Source: Clostridiaceae bacterium (GTDB lineage Bacteria > Bacillota > Clostridia > Oscillospirales > Acutalibacteraceae). Taken from it: DNA of 64,000 bases. This document shows positions 8,920-17,732 of this stretch, piece by piece. The stretch spans positions 517,136-581,135 of the forward strand of contig JAETSR010000001.1 of NCBI GenBank assembly GCA_021769555.1, in the 5' to 3' direction. Below the pieces are notes generated by a model. It was not told the origin of the DNA. It ran no database searches and saw nothing but the letters and a program-made list of their open reading frames with translations. A program made the translations under genes and the position numbers. Positions within the stretch are counted from its first letter, which is position 1; every line of letters starts with the position of its first letter.

Positions 8920-10127
8920 TGGTAACAATTCGGAATATCAAAACCATTCTCACCGCTCCCCGGGGCATTGATTTGGTGGTTGTCAAGGTGGAGACCAGCG
9001 AGGCAGGGCTCTACGGCCTGGGCTGCGCTACTTTCACCCAGCGCTACGGGGCGGTGGCCGCGGCAGTGGACGAGTATCTCAAGCCTCTGCTGGAAGGCAG
9101 GAACGTGGAGGACATTGAGGACATCTGGCAGACGGCCATGGGCAGCTCCTATTGGCGAAACGGCCCTGTGCTGAATAACGCCCTCTCCGGAGTGGACGAG
9201 GCGCTATGGGACATCAAGGGCAAAATGGCGAACATGCCGGTGTACGACCTGTTCGGGGGAAAATGCCGTCAGGCCGCGGCGGTATACCGGCACACAGACG
9301 GCGCAACCCCGGAAGAGGTGGAGGAGAACGTCCGCAAATATATGGAGCAGGGTTACCGCTACCTCCGCTGCCAGATGGGGGTTTATGGGGGCCAGATGGG
9401 AAAGGGAAAGCAGCGAATCGTCTCCCCGGAGAACAGCAAGCCCGGCGCTTACTACGACGCCCGCCAGTACTGCGAAGGGGTGGTAAAGCTCTTCGCCCAT
9501 CTGCGGGACAAGCTGGGATATGAGATTGAGCTGCTCCACGACGTCCACGAGCGGCTGACGCCAATACAGGCCATCGGCCTGGCAAAGCAGCTTGAGCCCT
9601 ACCGGCTGTTCTTCCTGGAGGACGCCCTGCCCCCGGAGCAGATACAGTGGCTGAGAACCATGCGGACCCAGACGGCGGTGCCAATCGCTATAGGCGAGCT
9701 GTTCAACAACCCGCTGGAGTGGCGAGGGCTTGTGGCCGAAGGGCTTATCGACTACATCCGGGTACACCTGAGCCAAATCGGCGGACTGACCCCGGCCCGG
9801 AAGCTGGCGGTTCTTTGCGAGGCTTTCGGGGTGCGCACAGCCTGGCACGGTCCGGGGGACCTGTCCCCGGTGGGGGCGGCGGCGCAGCTGCATTTGGACC
9901 TGGCAAGCCCCAATTTCGGCATTCAGGAGTTCGCAGGTTTCTCGGAGGAGGAGCAGGAGGTATTCCCCGGATGTCCGCAGGTGCGGGACGGCTACCTTTA
10001 CGCCAACGACAAGCCGGGCCTGGGCGTGGACATCGACGAGGAAAAGGCGGCCAAATATCCCTGTTCCTATCGGGAACCGGGCTGGCTTCTGGCCAGAACC
10101 ACCGACGGCACTGCCGTGCGGCCGTAA
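8919..10127 (+). CDS. Mannonate-dehydratase-like enolase superfamily enzyme (RspA/ManD type)
   Basis: A 402-residue member of the mandelate racemase/enolase superfamily. Metal ligands are seen as D208, E234 and E260. D208 belongs to a DVHER motif whose H210 is typical of ManD, and H310 lies in WHGPGDLSPVG, a ManD signature. The family removes water from D-mannonate or D-gluconate to give 2-keto-3-deoxygluconate, though many members have very low activity. Coupled by a one-base overlap to the upstream dehydrogenase and followed 22 bp later by a hydrolase, it fits a uronate or aldonate branch of the adjacent polysaccharide-use system. No KDG kinase or aldolase is in this cluster; that step could use genes elsewhere. 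Confidence 0.87.
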   Translation: MVTIRNIKTILTAPRGIDLVVVKVETSEAGLYGLGCATFTQRYGAVAAAVDEYLKPLLEGRNVEDIEDIWQTAMGSSYWRNGPVLNNALSGVDEALWDIKGKMANMPVYDLFGGKCRQAAAVYRHTDGATPEEVEENVRKYMEQGYRYLRCQMGVYGGQMGKGKQRIVSPENSKPGAYYDARQYCEGVVKLFAHLRDKLGYEIELLHDVHERLTPIQAIGLAKQLEPYRLFFLEDALPPEQIQWLRTMRTQTAVPIAIGELFNNPLEWRGLVAEGLIDYIRVHLSQIGGLTPARKLAVLCEAFGVRTAWHGPGDLSPVGAAAQLHLDLASPNFGIQEFAGFSEEEQEVFPGCPQVRDGYLYANDKPGLGVDIDEEKAAKYPCSYREPGWLLARTTDGTAVRP

Positions 10128-10149
10128 CAGAAAAAAAGGAGGGTTCACA

Positions 10150-11580
10150 GTGGAAAGCTGGAAGAAAGCGGGAAAAGGCCGGGAGCTTGCCTGGACATGG
10201 CAAGGGGAGGAACCGGAAACAAAAAAGCCGCTGATAGTTTGTCTGGCGGAGAGCGAGGGGGCTGCGGAGCAGTGCCTAAAGCGGATGGCGGAGGGCAAGA
10301 GCGGAGCCATACTGTCGGCGGTGGTTCTGCCTGATGAGGACATGGACGCCTGGGAAGAGGAGCTGGGGGACCTGATTTTCGCCTGGAAGAACTGCGGGCA
10401 GGTGGAGGAAACTCGAATTTCCCTCACGGGCAGCGAGGCATGTGCGGACGCGGTCTGGCGGCTGGGCGCACATCTCCCCCAGTGGTTTTCAGCCGTCTGC
10501 GTGGTGGGAGGCCATACAGACCCCTATGAGGCCCGGCAGCTGAGCAGGACGCCTCTGCGAGCCTATGCTCCGGCGGGGCAGGACTGCCAGGTGCGGGACG
10601 GAAAGGTCCGCGCGGACGTGGAGCGCACGGTGATGGGAATCCGGGCGATTGGAGGGGAAAGCGTCTCCTGCCTGGACGTTCCGGAAGGGCTGGAAGGCCG
10701 GGCTGCCTGGGACTGGGCCTTTGCCGGCGGGGAAACCGTGAAATGGCTGGCGGAGCAGGACCGTAAGCGGCAGTTTCAGGTGTACAGCCTTCAGCCGGGC
10801 GTGTGGCGTATCGACGACTTTTTCACCTCCACCTGCTACCTGATTGAGGGAGGAGAAAAGGCGCTGCTCATAGATACCGGCATGGGGCAGGGGGACCTGC
10901 CCGGGCTTGTCCGACGGCTGACCCGCCTGCCCGTGGAGGTGGCGGTCACCCATCCCCATGGGGACCACATGTATAAAGCGGAGCGTTTTTCCAAAATTTA
11001 TCTGCATAAAAACGACGTTGCCCGCCTTCGGGAGCACCCGGAGAAATTCCCGGCGGCGTTCAGCCAGGGGAGCAAATGGCCTGAGCTGGCCCCCATTGAG
11101 GAGGGGAGCAAGATTGACCTGGGCGGCGGGGTCGTTATCGAGACCTTGGAGCTAGGGGGGCACACTCCGGACTCCGTGGTATTCGCGGACGATTTCCACA
11201 AGCTGCTGTGTACCGGAGACGCCATCGGTTCCGGATATATTGCCCTGATGATTTGCCCGGAGGACCAGATACTTCCATATATCGAAACCTACCGGGACAA
11301 CCTGGAGCGCTTTGCAAAGCACCTGCCAAGGCTCAAGGATTACGCCTGGCTGGGAGGCCACGCCCTTCAGGAAAATGGCTGTGATATGCGCCGCCAGCAG
11401 GACTTCAACGGTGGAAAATCCGCATACTTTAATCCGATACGCCCCAGAGTGGTGGATGACATGCGCACCCTCTGCCAGAAGATTCTCTCGGGGGAAATCA
11501 GCAAAGAGGAGATTATGTCGGCAAAAGAACACTATTGCAGCTATGGCAGCGCGGGAATGTACTTTGCGTTCAGAGCATAA
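10150..11580 (+). CDS. Two-domain hydrolase: degenerate alpha/beta-hydrolase domain fused to metallo-beta-lactamase domain
   Basis: The GTG at 10150 follows AAGGAGG at 6 nt. Residues 210-470 are a metallo-beta-lactamase fold with THPHGDH at 267-273, a later GGHT motif and CTGD; these provide the two-metal site. Residues 30-205 look like an esterase/PHB-depolymerase-type alpha/beta hydrolase: LTGSEACAD takes the place of the nucleophile elbow and APAGQD the acid strand. The expected catalytic histidine segment near 185-190 reads AAWDWAFA, so this half is probably inactive or altered. The substrate is unknown; a lactone or ester made by the neighbouring dehydrogenase and dehydratase is a reasonable guess. 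Confidence 0.75.
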   Translation: MESWKKAGKGRELAWTWQGEEPETKKPLIVCLAESEGAAEQCLKRMAEGKSGAILSAVVLPDEDMDAWEEELGDLIFAWKNCGQVEETRISLTGSEACADAVWRLGAHLPQWFSAVCVVGGHTDPYEARQLSRTPLRAYAPAGQDCQVRDGKVRADVERTVMGIRAIGGESVSCLDVPEGLEGRAAWDWAFAGGETVKWLAEQDRKRQFQVYSLQPGVWRIDDFFTSTCYLIEGGEKALLIDTGMGQGDLPGLVRRLTRLPVEVAVTHPHGDHMYKAERFSKIYLHKNDVARLREHPEKFPAAFSQGSKWPELAPIEEGSKIDLGGGVVIETLELGGHTPDSVVFADDFHKLLCTGDAIGSGYIALMICPEDQILPYIETYRDNLERFAKHLPRLKDYAWLGGHALQENGCDMRRQQDFNGGKSAYFNPIRPRVVDDMRTLCQKILSGEISKEEIMSAKEHYCSYGSAGMYFAFRA

Positions 11581-11608
11581 TGACTTTGCAATTTGAATAC
11601 ACACGCTA

Positions 11609-11641
11609 AAAAAGTGGGGCGCTTACCGCGTCCCACTTTTT
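11609..11641. terminator. Bidirectional rho-independent terminator
   Basis: AAAAAGTGGGGCGC (11609-11622) pairs with GCGTCCCACTTTTT (11628-11641) through one G-T wobble and a 5-nt loop. A- and T-tracts on both sides make it work in either direction, between the convergent hydrolase (ends 11580) and ABC permease (ends 11766) genes. Confidence 0.88.
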
Positions 11642-11765
11642 CTGGTGTGGTGCACCAATACACAGTCTGTCATATTCATATCATAGAATGAAAACCACTT
11701 TAGCCCGCAAATCTGGTGAAAGCAGAGTGGCTCCATGCACCCCATCTAAGGACAATCCAATCTCA

Positions 11766-14288
11766 CTATTCCTCCCCCTTAACCCTCTCGGTCAATGTGG
11801 TTCTGGTCACCATCCTAAATGAAACCTCCCCCGCAAGCCACCCGGCGGCGAACAGCAATACCAGCACCCCCACCGCAGGCAGAGATATCGCGGAAACTTT
11901 CACGTCAAATACCCGCGCCAGCAGCGCGTTGGATAAAGCTGACCCAACTACAAACGCCGCAAGTCCGAACACCCCGCCCACGCTGTTCTCGTACACCATC
12001 ATCCTCCGAAGCTGCCCGCGGGTCATGCCCACGGTCTCAAGCATGGCGAACTCCCGCCGCCGCAGCACCGTGGAGGTGAGGGCGCTGTTCACCATGTTCA
12101 TCAGCCCGATAAGGAAGATTATCCCGCAAAGGCTGTACCCGGTAAGCTGGATGGCCCCGAGCCTTTCCTGCAATTCTATCATGTCGGTGAGCCTGCCTCC
12201 CACAAGATACTCGAACCTGGTGTCCCCGGAGCCCACGCCGCGCCCCTCAATTAGGGTTTGCGTCTCTTTAAGAAGCGCATCTTCCATGCCCTCTTTCGCG
12301 TTCATAAGCACCTTGAACGCCGGGGCGTCCGGGAACTCCTTTTCAAAGACGCTTTCAGGCATCAGGAAGAGCACTTCTTCCACGCCGAAATGGTTTGCCA
12401 TAGGACTTGAGCATATCTTTGCCAGCGCTGTCCAGAGGCCATAAGGCAGCTCCGGGGAGGCGACCTCATATTCTCTTTTTAAGCTGTTTGAGGAGAGCAC
12501 CTCCCCGGGGGAAAACTTAAAAACCGGGAAAATCTGCGGCTCGACTTTCGTGGAAACGCACAGCACGTGCCGGCCGTCATACAGTTCCTCTCCGTCATAG
12601 TAAAGCGGCTTGGGCCTATCATCCTGGTACACAACAATATCCCGGCATAGCTCGTCGGGGATGGAGAGGATGGCGGCTTTTATTCTGCCGCTGTCAAGAA
12701 TACCCTGATACTCCTTCCGCGCCCACTCATATTCTGTTTCTTGCGCCAGAAACGCGCGAAGACTCTCTTCCAGGCTGGGGGAAATATCCGCATCTACCTG
12801 TCCAAAGCGCAGAAACTGCATTTTCTCCAAATTGTCAGAGGCGGAAAGCTTCTCAATTATATCAGGCTCCACCGCCGCGAATTTTGAAATTTTTGTCAGC
12901 TCATCGGGGATAAGGCCGTTGCGGTCCCCATCCCACAGCCCAAGCTCCACGTCGAACATCCCGAACCTCTCGCCGCCCACCATGATGTCCGTTATCCCGC
13001 CCACCATCACAAACAGCAGCACGGACACCATCGCCGAAAGGGAAGTCACCAGCATCCGCCCCCGGCTTCGGCGCAGCCCCGCCATAGCAAGGCTCCTGGG
13101 GGAGGCAGGAGCCTCCCGCCGCTTTTCCTTTTTGGGAGCTTTGCTCTCCGGTTCAGCCGAGACCGACTGTATAGGCGTCATTTTCTTGATACGTGCCAGG
13201 GGCCGCAGGGCCGAGAAGAACAGCGTGAACAGAGTAAGCCCCCCGCTGAGCACGGCAATAATCGGGCTGAACCGGTTGGGCAGCACCTCCCCGCTCATGC
13301 TCATAAAGATAGGGGAGAGCAGCCGGAACCCAATGAAATATCCCAGCAGAAGCCCCACTGGCAGCACCCCGCAGGCGATGAGCCCGGTCTGCATAAGGGT
13401 CAGCTTTTTCATCTGCCGATGTGTCATGCCGATGACCTTCAATAGCCCGAAGGCGCGCATATCCTGGGTCAGGGCGATGGAATAGACGTTGTATATGAGC
13501 AGGAACGCCGCAAAAAACAGCACCGCGATAACCAAAAGTATCAGCAGGATGGTGCTCGGCTGAAAGAAGCCCTCCAGGTCGGCAATATTATACGAATAGT
13601 TCACCGCGGCCCGCCGCTTTTCCCCGGGGAGCTCCCACTGGGAGAGCCGCTCCGTCACCGCTTCCAGCCGCTGCCGGACGCCGAAGCTGCTGTGGAACAG
13701 TATCTCCACCTGGGCGGTGAGGCCCAGCTCCTCCACAAGCGCGTCCCCATACATCCCCATGGCTTCTACAGGCACGTCCGAGGCGCATTGATAGAATCCC
13801 GAGACGGTGAAGGTCTTTTCCACCGGGTCTATACCGAAAGAAAACGCCACGGGATCGCCGACGGAGAACTCTGGGAACAGCTCCCGGTCGAGGAGAATCT
13901 CGTCCGGAGTCTCAGGAAATTTACCTTCTGTAACTTTCATAAACAAATGAGGAAGAATCTGATCATTTTCGCTGAAGCCCACGGTCACGCCGTCGCCGTC
14001 CAGAATAGCGGGACCCGAGTAGATCAGGAACGTCTCCGAGACCTCCGGGGCGTTTTGTATCTCCCGGAGCAGTTCCTCCCCGGAGATGGAATAGCCCATA
14101 TCCACGATTAAGCTGTGAAAATCCGCACCCACGGCCAGCATATTTGAGAGCTGTATGGAATCCAGCGTACACCAGGCGAAGCTGGTGACCGTCATATAAA
14201 GCACCGTCGTAAGCACCACCGCCACGGCAACGAACCCGGTGCGCAGCCGGTGGGCCCTTATCTGCAAGCGCGCAAGCCGAAAAATCAT
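11766..14288 (-). CDS. ABC transporter permease with two FtsX domains
   Basis: An 840-residue membrane protein with one N-terminal helix, a large extracytoplasmic domain, three helices near 240-360, a second anchoring helix near 410, another extracytoplasmic domain and three C-terminal helices near 695-825. This is the duplicated FtsX layout of Firmicute exporters involved in antimicrobial-peptide resistance, lipoprotein or lipid handling. Its start overlaps the ATPase stop by 4 bp (ATGA), so the two are coupled. A two-component system directly upstream suggests stress-induced expression. The substrate cannot be assigned. Confidence 0.9.
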   Translation of the reverse strand: MIFRLARLQIRAHRLRTGFVAVAVVLTTVLYMTVTSFAWCTLDSIQLSNMLAVGADFHSLIVDMGYSISGEELLREIQNAPEVSETFLIYSGPAILDGDGVTVGFSENDQILPHLFMKVTEGKFPETPDEILLDRELFPEFSVGDPVAFSFGIDPVEKTFTVSGFYQCASDVPVEAMGMYGDALVEELGLTAQVEILFHSSFGVRQRLEAVTERLSQWELPGEKRRAAVNYSYNIADLEGFFQPSTILLILLVIAVLFFAAFLLIYNVYSIALTQDMRAFGLLKVIGMTHRQMKKLTLMQTGLIACGVLPVGLLLGYFIGFRLLSPIFMSMSGEVLPNRFSPIIAVLSGGLTLFTLFFSALRPLARIKKMTPIQSVSAEPESKAPKKEKRREAPASPRSLAMAGLRRSRGRMLVTSLSAMVSVLLFVMVGGITDIMVGGERFGMFDVELGLWDGDRNGLIPDELTKISKFAAVEPDIIEKLSASDNLEKMQFLRFGQVDADISPSLEESLRAFLAQETEYEWARKEYQGILDSGRIKAAILSIPDELCRDIVVYQDDRPKPLYYDGEELYDGRHVLCVSTKVEPQIFPVFKFSPGEVLSSNSLKREYEVASPELPYGLWTALAKICSSPMANHFGVEEVLFLMPESVFEKEFPDAPAFKVLMNAKEGMEDALLKETQTLIEGRGVGSGDTRFEYLVGGRLTDMIELQERLGAIQLTGYSLCGIIFLIGLMNMVNSALTSTVLRRREFAMLETVGMTRGQLRRMMVYENSVGGVFGLAAFVVGSALSNALLARVFDVKVSAISLPAVGVLVLLFAAGWLAGEVSFRMVTRTTLTERVKGEE

Positions 14289-14968
14289 TTTGAGCCCTCC
14301 CCGCTATCAGAAATAATACGCCCGTCCTCGATGCGTATGCGCCTGGAGGTCATTTGCGCTAGTTCCTCGTTATGTGTAATCATCAAAATCGTCTGGGAGA
14401 GCTCCCGGTTCAGCTTCTCTAAAAGGAGCATGACCTCCAAGCCCGTCTTGCTGTCCAGGTTGCCGGTGGGCTCGTCGGCCAGGACGATATGGGGCTTTGC
14501 AGCCAGCGCCCGGGCGATAGCCACCCGCTGCTGCTGGCCCCCGGAGAGCTGGGAGGGCAGGGCGTAGCGCTTCTCGTAAATGCCCAAAGTGGAGAGCAGC
14601 CCCTTTATTTCCTCCGGGTCGGCTTTCAGCTTGTCCAGCCCCAGGGGCAGCACCACGTTCTCCCAGACGTTCAGCCCGGGGATAAGGTTATAGCTCTGGA
14701 ACACAAAGCCGATATAGCGCCTGCGAAAGACCGTGAGAGGGTCGGGGGAGAGGGAGTAGAGGTCCGTGCCGTCGATAGTTACCGTCCCTTCGGTAGGCCG
14801 GTCAATGCCGCCAAGCAGGTGCAAAAGGGTGCTCTTGCCGCTGCCGCTGGAGCCTACCACGGAGACGAACGCGCCCCGCTCTATGGACAGGCTCACCCCA
14901 TCCAGGGCCCGCAGGGCGTTGTCCCCGCTGCCGTAAATCTTTGTCAACTGATTCGCTTGTATGAGCAT
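14285..14968 (-). CDS. ABC transporter ATPase, LolD/MacB type
   Basis: A 227-residue ATPase with Walker A GSSGSGKST near 38-46, a Q-loop in GFVFQSYNL, the signature LSGGQQQR near 142-149, Walker B IVLADEPT and the switch histidine in ITHNEE. Length and motifs match the ATPases that pair with FtsX permeases. It energises the product of the overlapping downstream gene. Direct repeats and a TATAAT box sit just upstream of its ATG, pointing to its own promoter separate from the kinase/regulator genes. Confidence 0.93.
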   Translation of the reverse strand: MLIQANQLTKIYGSGDNALRALDGVSLSIERGAFVSVVGSSGSGKSTLLHLLGGIDRPTEGTVTIDGTDLYSLSPDPLTVFRRRYIGFVFQSYNLIPGLNVWENVVLPLGLDKLKADPEEIKGLLSTLGIYEKRYALPSQLSGGQQQRVAIARALAAKPHIVLADEPTGNLDSKTGLEVMLLLEKLNRELSQTILMITHNEELAQMTSRRIRIEDGRIISDSGEGSK

Positions 14969-14997
14969 AGTTTTATATCCTTTCTTGGTTTTTGCTT

Positions 14998-15041
14998 ATT
15001 ATATCAAACGAATCTTTCGAGACGGTAACGAAATCTTTCAG
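14998..15041 (-). promoter_or_regulatory. Promoter with response-regulator-type direct repeats before the ABC exporter operon
   Basis: On the minus strand TATAAT lies at 15003-14998. No good -35 box is present. Instead two near-identical blocks, AACGAATCTTTCGA (15007-15020) and AACGAAATCTTTCAG (15027-15041, plus-strand writing), are spaced 20 bp apart across the -35 position. This is the usual layout of an OmpR/PhoB-class activated promoter, and such a regulator is encoded at 16016-16675. Confidence 0.65.
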
Positions 15042-15062
15042 TTTTGAAAGAATCTCAAAATT

Positions 15063-16016
15063 TTATTCAGCCGGCAGAAAAATACTGAACCGGCACCCGC
15101 CGCCCTCCCGGTTCTCACATAACACCCGCCCGCCCTGGGCCTGGACTATCATGCGGCATAGGGTCAGGCCGATACCAACGCCTGAGGCGTCTCGGACAGT
15201 CTTACCGCGGTAGAAGCGCTTCCATATCTCCGGCAGCTCCTCCTCGGGTATGCCGGGGCCCTCATCCAGTATATCCAGCCGTATATACCTGTCATACCGC
15301 TGGGCCGCAACCCTGATTTCAGAGCCCTCCGGGGCATATTTGACGGCGTTATCAAGGATAGTCCCCAGGGCCTCTGCAGTCCAGCGAGGGTCAAAGAGGG
15401 CCGTCAGCCCTTCGGGAATATCAGCGGAAAGGGAAATGCTCTTCATCCCCGCCCCGGGCACAACGGCTGACAGGGCCTGGGCCGCTAAAGTCTCTATGAA
15501 ATTCTCAGCCGGGTGGACGTTTTCCTCAATGAGCCCGCCCTCACAGCGTGAGAGTTTCACCAGCGCGTCCAGGAGAAAGGCCAGCTTATCTGTCTGCTGG
15601 GCGATGGCCGCCGACTCTGGGGAGGCCGGCAGCAGCTCGGCGTACATCTTCGCGGCAGTCAGGGGCGTCTTGCACTGGTGGGCAATGTCGGAGACCAGGG
15701 CGGCCAGGCTTCGGTAGCTCTCCGTAACGCGCCGGTCCCTCGCCTCCTCCTCGCCGCGTTTGAGCCTGAGCTGCCGGGCCAGGGGGGCAATCTCGCTCTC
15801 CTCAACGGCAAAAAGGTCCCTGCCCTCAAGGACCTTCCGCACGTCGCTCAGCAGCCTCTGCCTTCGCTTTTTCTCATACAGCGCAAAGCCCACCGTGATA
15901 CAGCCCGTAAGCAGCCCATAGCATATGGCCGGTAAGCTGCTGCCCACATACATGCTGTTCACAATGCAGAACCCGCCGGTCAGAACCAGCCAGGCTACAA
16001 TAAAAAGCAATGTCAT
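15063..16016 (-). CDS. Sensor histidine kinase with minimal extracellular loop
   Basis: A 317-residue kinase. Two membrane helices (about 3-20 and 28-47) are separated by only a few residues, so there is almost no outside sensor domain. The phospho-acceptor is H113 in DIAHQCKTPLT. The catalytic domain has NAVKYAPEG (N box), LDEGPGIP (G1) and GVGIGLTLCR (G2). Its start overlaps the regulator stop by one base. Short-loop kinases next to FtsX-type exporters commonly sense drug flux through the exporter itself, which is the likely mode here. Confidence 0.9.
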   Translation of the reverse strand: MTLLFIVAWLVLTGGFCIVNSMYVGSSLPAICYGLLTGCITVGFALYEKKRRQRLLSDVRKVLEGRDLFAVEESEIAPLARQLRLKRGEEEARDRRVTESYRSLAALVSDIAHQCKTPLTAAKMYAELLPASPESAAIAQQTDKLAFLLDALVKLSRCEGGLIEENVHPAENFIETLAAQALSAVVPGAGMKSISLSADIPEGLTALFDPRWTAEALGTILDNAVKYAPEGSEIRVAAQRYDRYIRLDILDEGPGIPEEELPEIWKRFYRGKTVRDASGVGIGLTLCRMIVQAQGGRVLCENREGGGCRFSIFLPAE

Positions 16017-16675
16017 TACCTGTCACCTACCCACACATATCCAAGCCCATATATGGTGCTTATGCTTTTCTCTCCCAGATGTCCCCGCAGCCGGCTTACG
16101 GCGACGGACAGCGCGTTTTCGTTCAGCTCCTCGCCGCCCTCCCAGAGAGCGTCAGTCAGCGCCGCCCGGGAGAGCACATGGCCGGCATTTTTCACCAGCA
16201 CCGCCAGCAGCCGGATTTCCGTGGCCCCCAGGGAGACCTTTTCACCGTCCGCGGAAAAGTCCAGCGCGGCAAAATCGAACCTATACCGCCGGTCCATATA
16301 AAAATCGCTCCGCTTTTCCCCCCGTTCCAGCAATGCGGCAATGCGCACCCTAAGGACCATCAGGGAAAAGGGCTTTTTCACGTAGTCGCAGGCCCCGGCG
16401 CGGAAGGCCGCCACCTCGTCGATTTCAGAGTCACGCACGGTCAGGAAAATTACCGGGACCGTCATTTTGCTCATGAGCTCCCGGCAGAAGTCAATGCCGT
16501 TTCCGTCGGGGAGGTTGCAGTCCAGGAGAATTAAATCAAAATGTTCTGCCTGTATGTGCCGTTTAGCAGATGTTAAATCTTCTGCACCTACTGTGTCCAA
16601 GGCATCCGAAGAGAGCGACCTGCACAGGCCTGTGCGGATAGCTTCGTTATCTTCAATGATTAGGATTTTTTTCAT
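16016..16675 (-). CDS. OmpR/PhoB-family response regulator
   Basis: A 219-residue regulator with an N-terminal receiver domain (E8/D9, phospho-acceptor D52 in LLDCNLPDG, K near 101 in VKKPFS) and a C-terminal winged helix ending in ISTIYGLGYVW. It forms an operon with the kinase downstream and is the probable ligand of the direct repeats at 15007-15041. Confidence 0.93.
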   Translation of the reverse strand: MKKILIIEDNEAIRTGLCRSLSSDALDTVGAEDLTSAKRHIQAEHFDLILLDCNLPDGNGIDFCRELMSKMTVPVIFLTVRDSEIDEVAAFRAGACDYVKKPFSLMVLRVRIAALLERGEKRSDFYMDRRYRFDFAALDFSADGEKVSLGATEIRLLAVLVKNAGHVLSRAALTDALWEGGEELNENALSVAVSRLRGHLGEKSISTIYGLGYVWVGDR

Positions 16676-16784
16676 GCGCGCTTTCCTCCTTGCTCCTGTG
16701 CGGCGGATAATTCACTTTGCAAAAGCATATACCAAAATTATAACAATTTGCGAAAATAAAAGCAACGGTTTCCAGAGTTTCATC

Positions 16785-16821
16785 AAAAAAGCGTGCCGCA
16801 GATTTTACGTCTGCGGCACGC
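16785..16821 (-). terminator. Rho-independent terminator of the sigma-factor operon
   Basis: GCGTGCCGCAGA (16791-16802) pairs perfectly with TCTGCGGCACGC (16810-16821) around a 7-nt loop. Read on the minus strand it is followed by TTTTTT (16790-16785). It lies just beyond the stop of the gene ending at 16857. Confidence 0.9.
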
Positions 16822-16856
16822 CTTTTGAAGCTAAGCTGACAATCACAACACAATTC

Positions 16857-17732
16857 TCACGGAGTGAAACCGTTGATAACTTTAATCATAACCTTTCTCG
16901 CGTCGTCAACACCGTTGGGGGAGCTTGTAACTATAGTTGTACGTATACCATTCAGGGAAACCGTTGCGACGCAGTAGCTGTCCCTGTCGCTATTATTTGG
17001 AAAGCTCTCCTTCACTATCACTGTCTCAAGTCCGTTGGGGGCAGAGTAGGGTTCCTCCTCCACTTCTGCACCTTCTTCTGCTGCTTCTTTACTCACATCA
17101 TACCAAAGGTACGTGCCACGCACGTTCTCTTCTAATTCTAAGCTGCGGTCGGTAAAAATATGATAGCCCAAGCTAACGCTGACATCACCGGTCTGATAAC
17201 CGCCATGGACAGAGATATTCCGCAAATCCCTGTCAGTCATAAGCGCAAACCGGCTGTCAAAGAACTGAACGTCAAGCTCCGAGTAAGGAATCTCGGCAGC
17301 GTAGGCGTCAAGCACCGGGTTGTTCATCAGGTCCAGCCCCACAAATTCCTCTACATCTTCCCATGAATCAAAGTATGTGTGGTTTTGAACGGGGTTGCCC
17401 TCTTCACCCTGACCCTCCAGAGCTTTGATACCATCAGCCAGACTGTCCACGGGGAAATAGGTAATCCCGTCGCCGGTCACCCGGAATAATCCGGCTGTCT
17501 CTTCCTTAACTCCCATTTTCTCCGTTTTGAATAACGCCGCAACCGCCGCCGCGCCTACAGTACATGCCATCAACAGTGCGGCCGCTGCCACACATACAGC
17601 AATCCTTTTCCAATTTTTCACAGGTCTTTCCCTCCTTCTGTCGTTCTGGAGGAGTTCTTCCAGAAGCGCTTTCTCCCTCTCTGGGCCGGGGGTCAGCGCA
17701 TTGAACATCCTGTTCAGCTCATGTGGCTTCAT
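16857..17732 (-). CDS. Membrane-anchored partner (probable anti-sigma) of the ECF sigma factor
   Basis: A 291-residue protein with a short cytoplasmic N-terminus of about 42 residues, one membrane helix (about 44-68) and a large extracytoplasmic domain. The C-terminal half resembles DUF4367-type domains (ending in the pattern VIVKESF, then VNGIRTTI-like strands and a final helix). The start overlaps the sigma-factor gene by 14 bp. Position, topology and coupling all point to an anti-sigma factor or sensor, although the N-terminus is short and shows no clear zinc-binding HxxxCxxC motif. Family name is from memory and not certain. Confidence 0.72.
   Translation of the reverse strand: MKPHELNRMFNALTPGPEREKALLEELLQNDRRRERPVKNWKRIAVCVAAAALLMACTVGAAAVAALFKTEKMGVKEETAGLFRVTGDGITYFPVDSLADGIKALEGQGEEGNPVQNHTYFDSWEDVEEFVGLDLMNNPVLDAYAAEIPYSELDVQFFDSRFALMTDRDLRNISVHGGYQTGDVSVSLGYHIFTDRSLELEENVRGTYLWYDVSKEAAEEGAEVEEEPYSAPNGLETVIVKESFPNNSDRDSYCVATVSLNGIRTTIVTSSPNGVDDARKVMIKVINGFTP

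Noticed and set aside
9204-10427. Long minus-strand open frame (407 codons) opposite the ManD-like gene
   Set aside because: It has no ribosome site or recognisable domain, is rich in Pro/Arg/Ser as shadow frames are, and lies wholly opposite well-supported genes.
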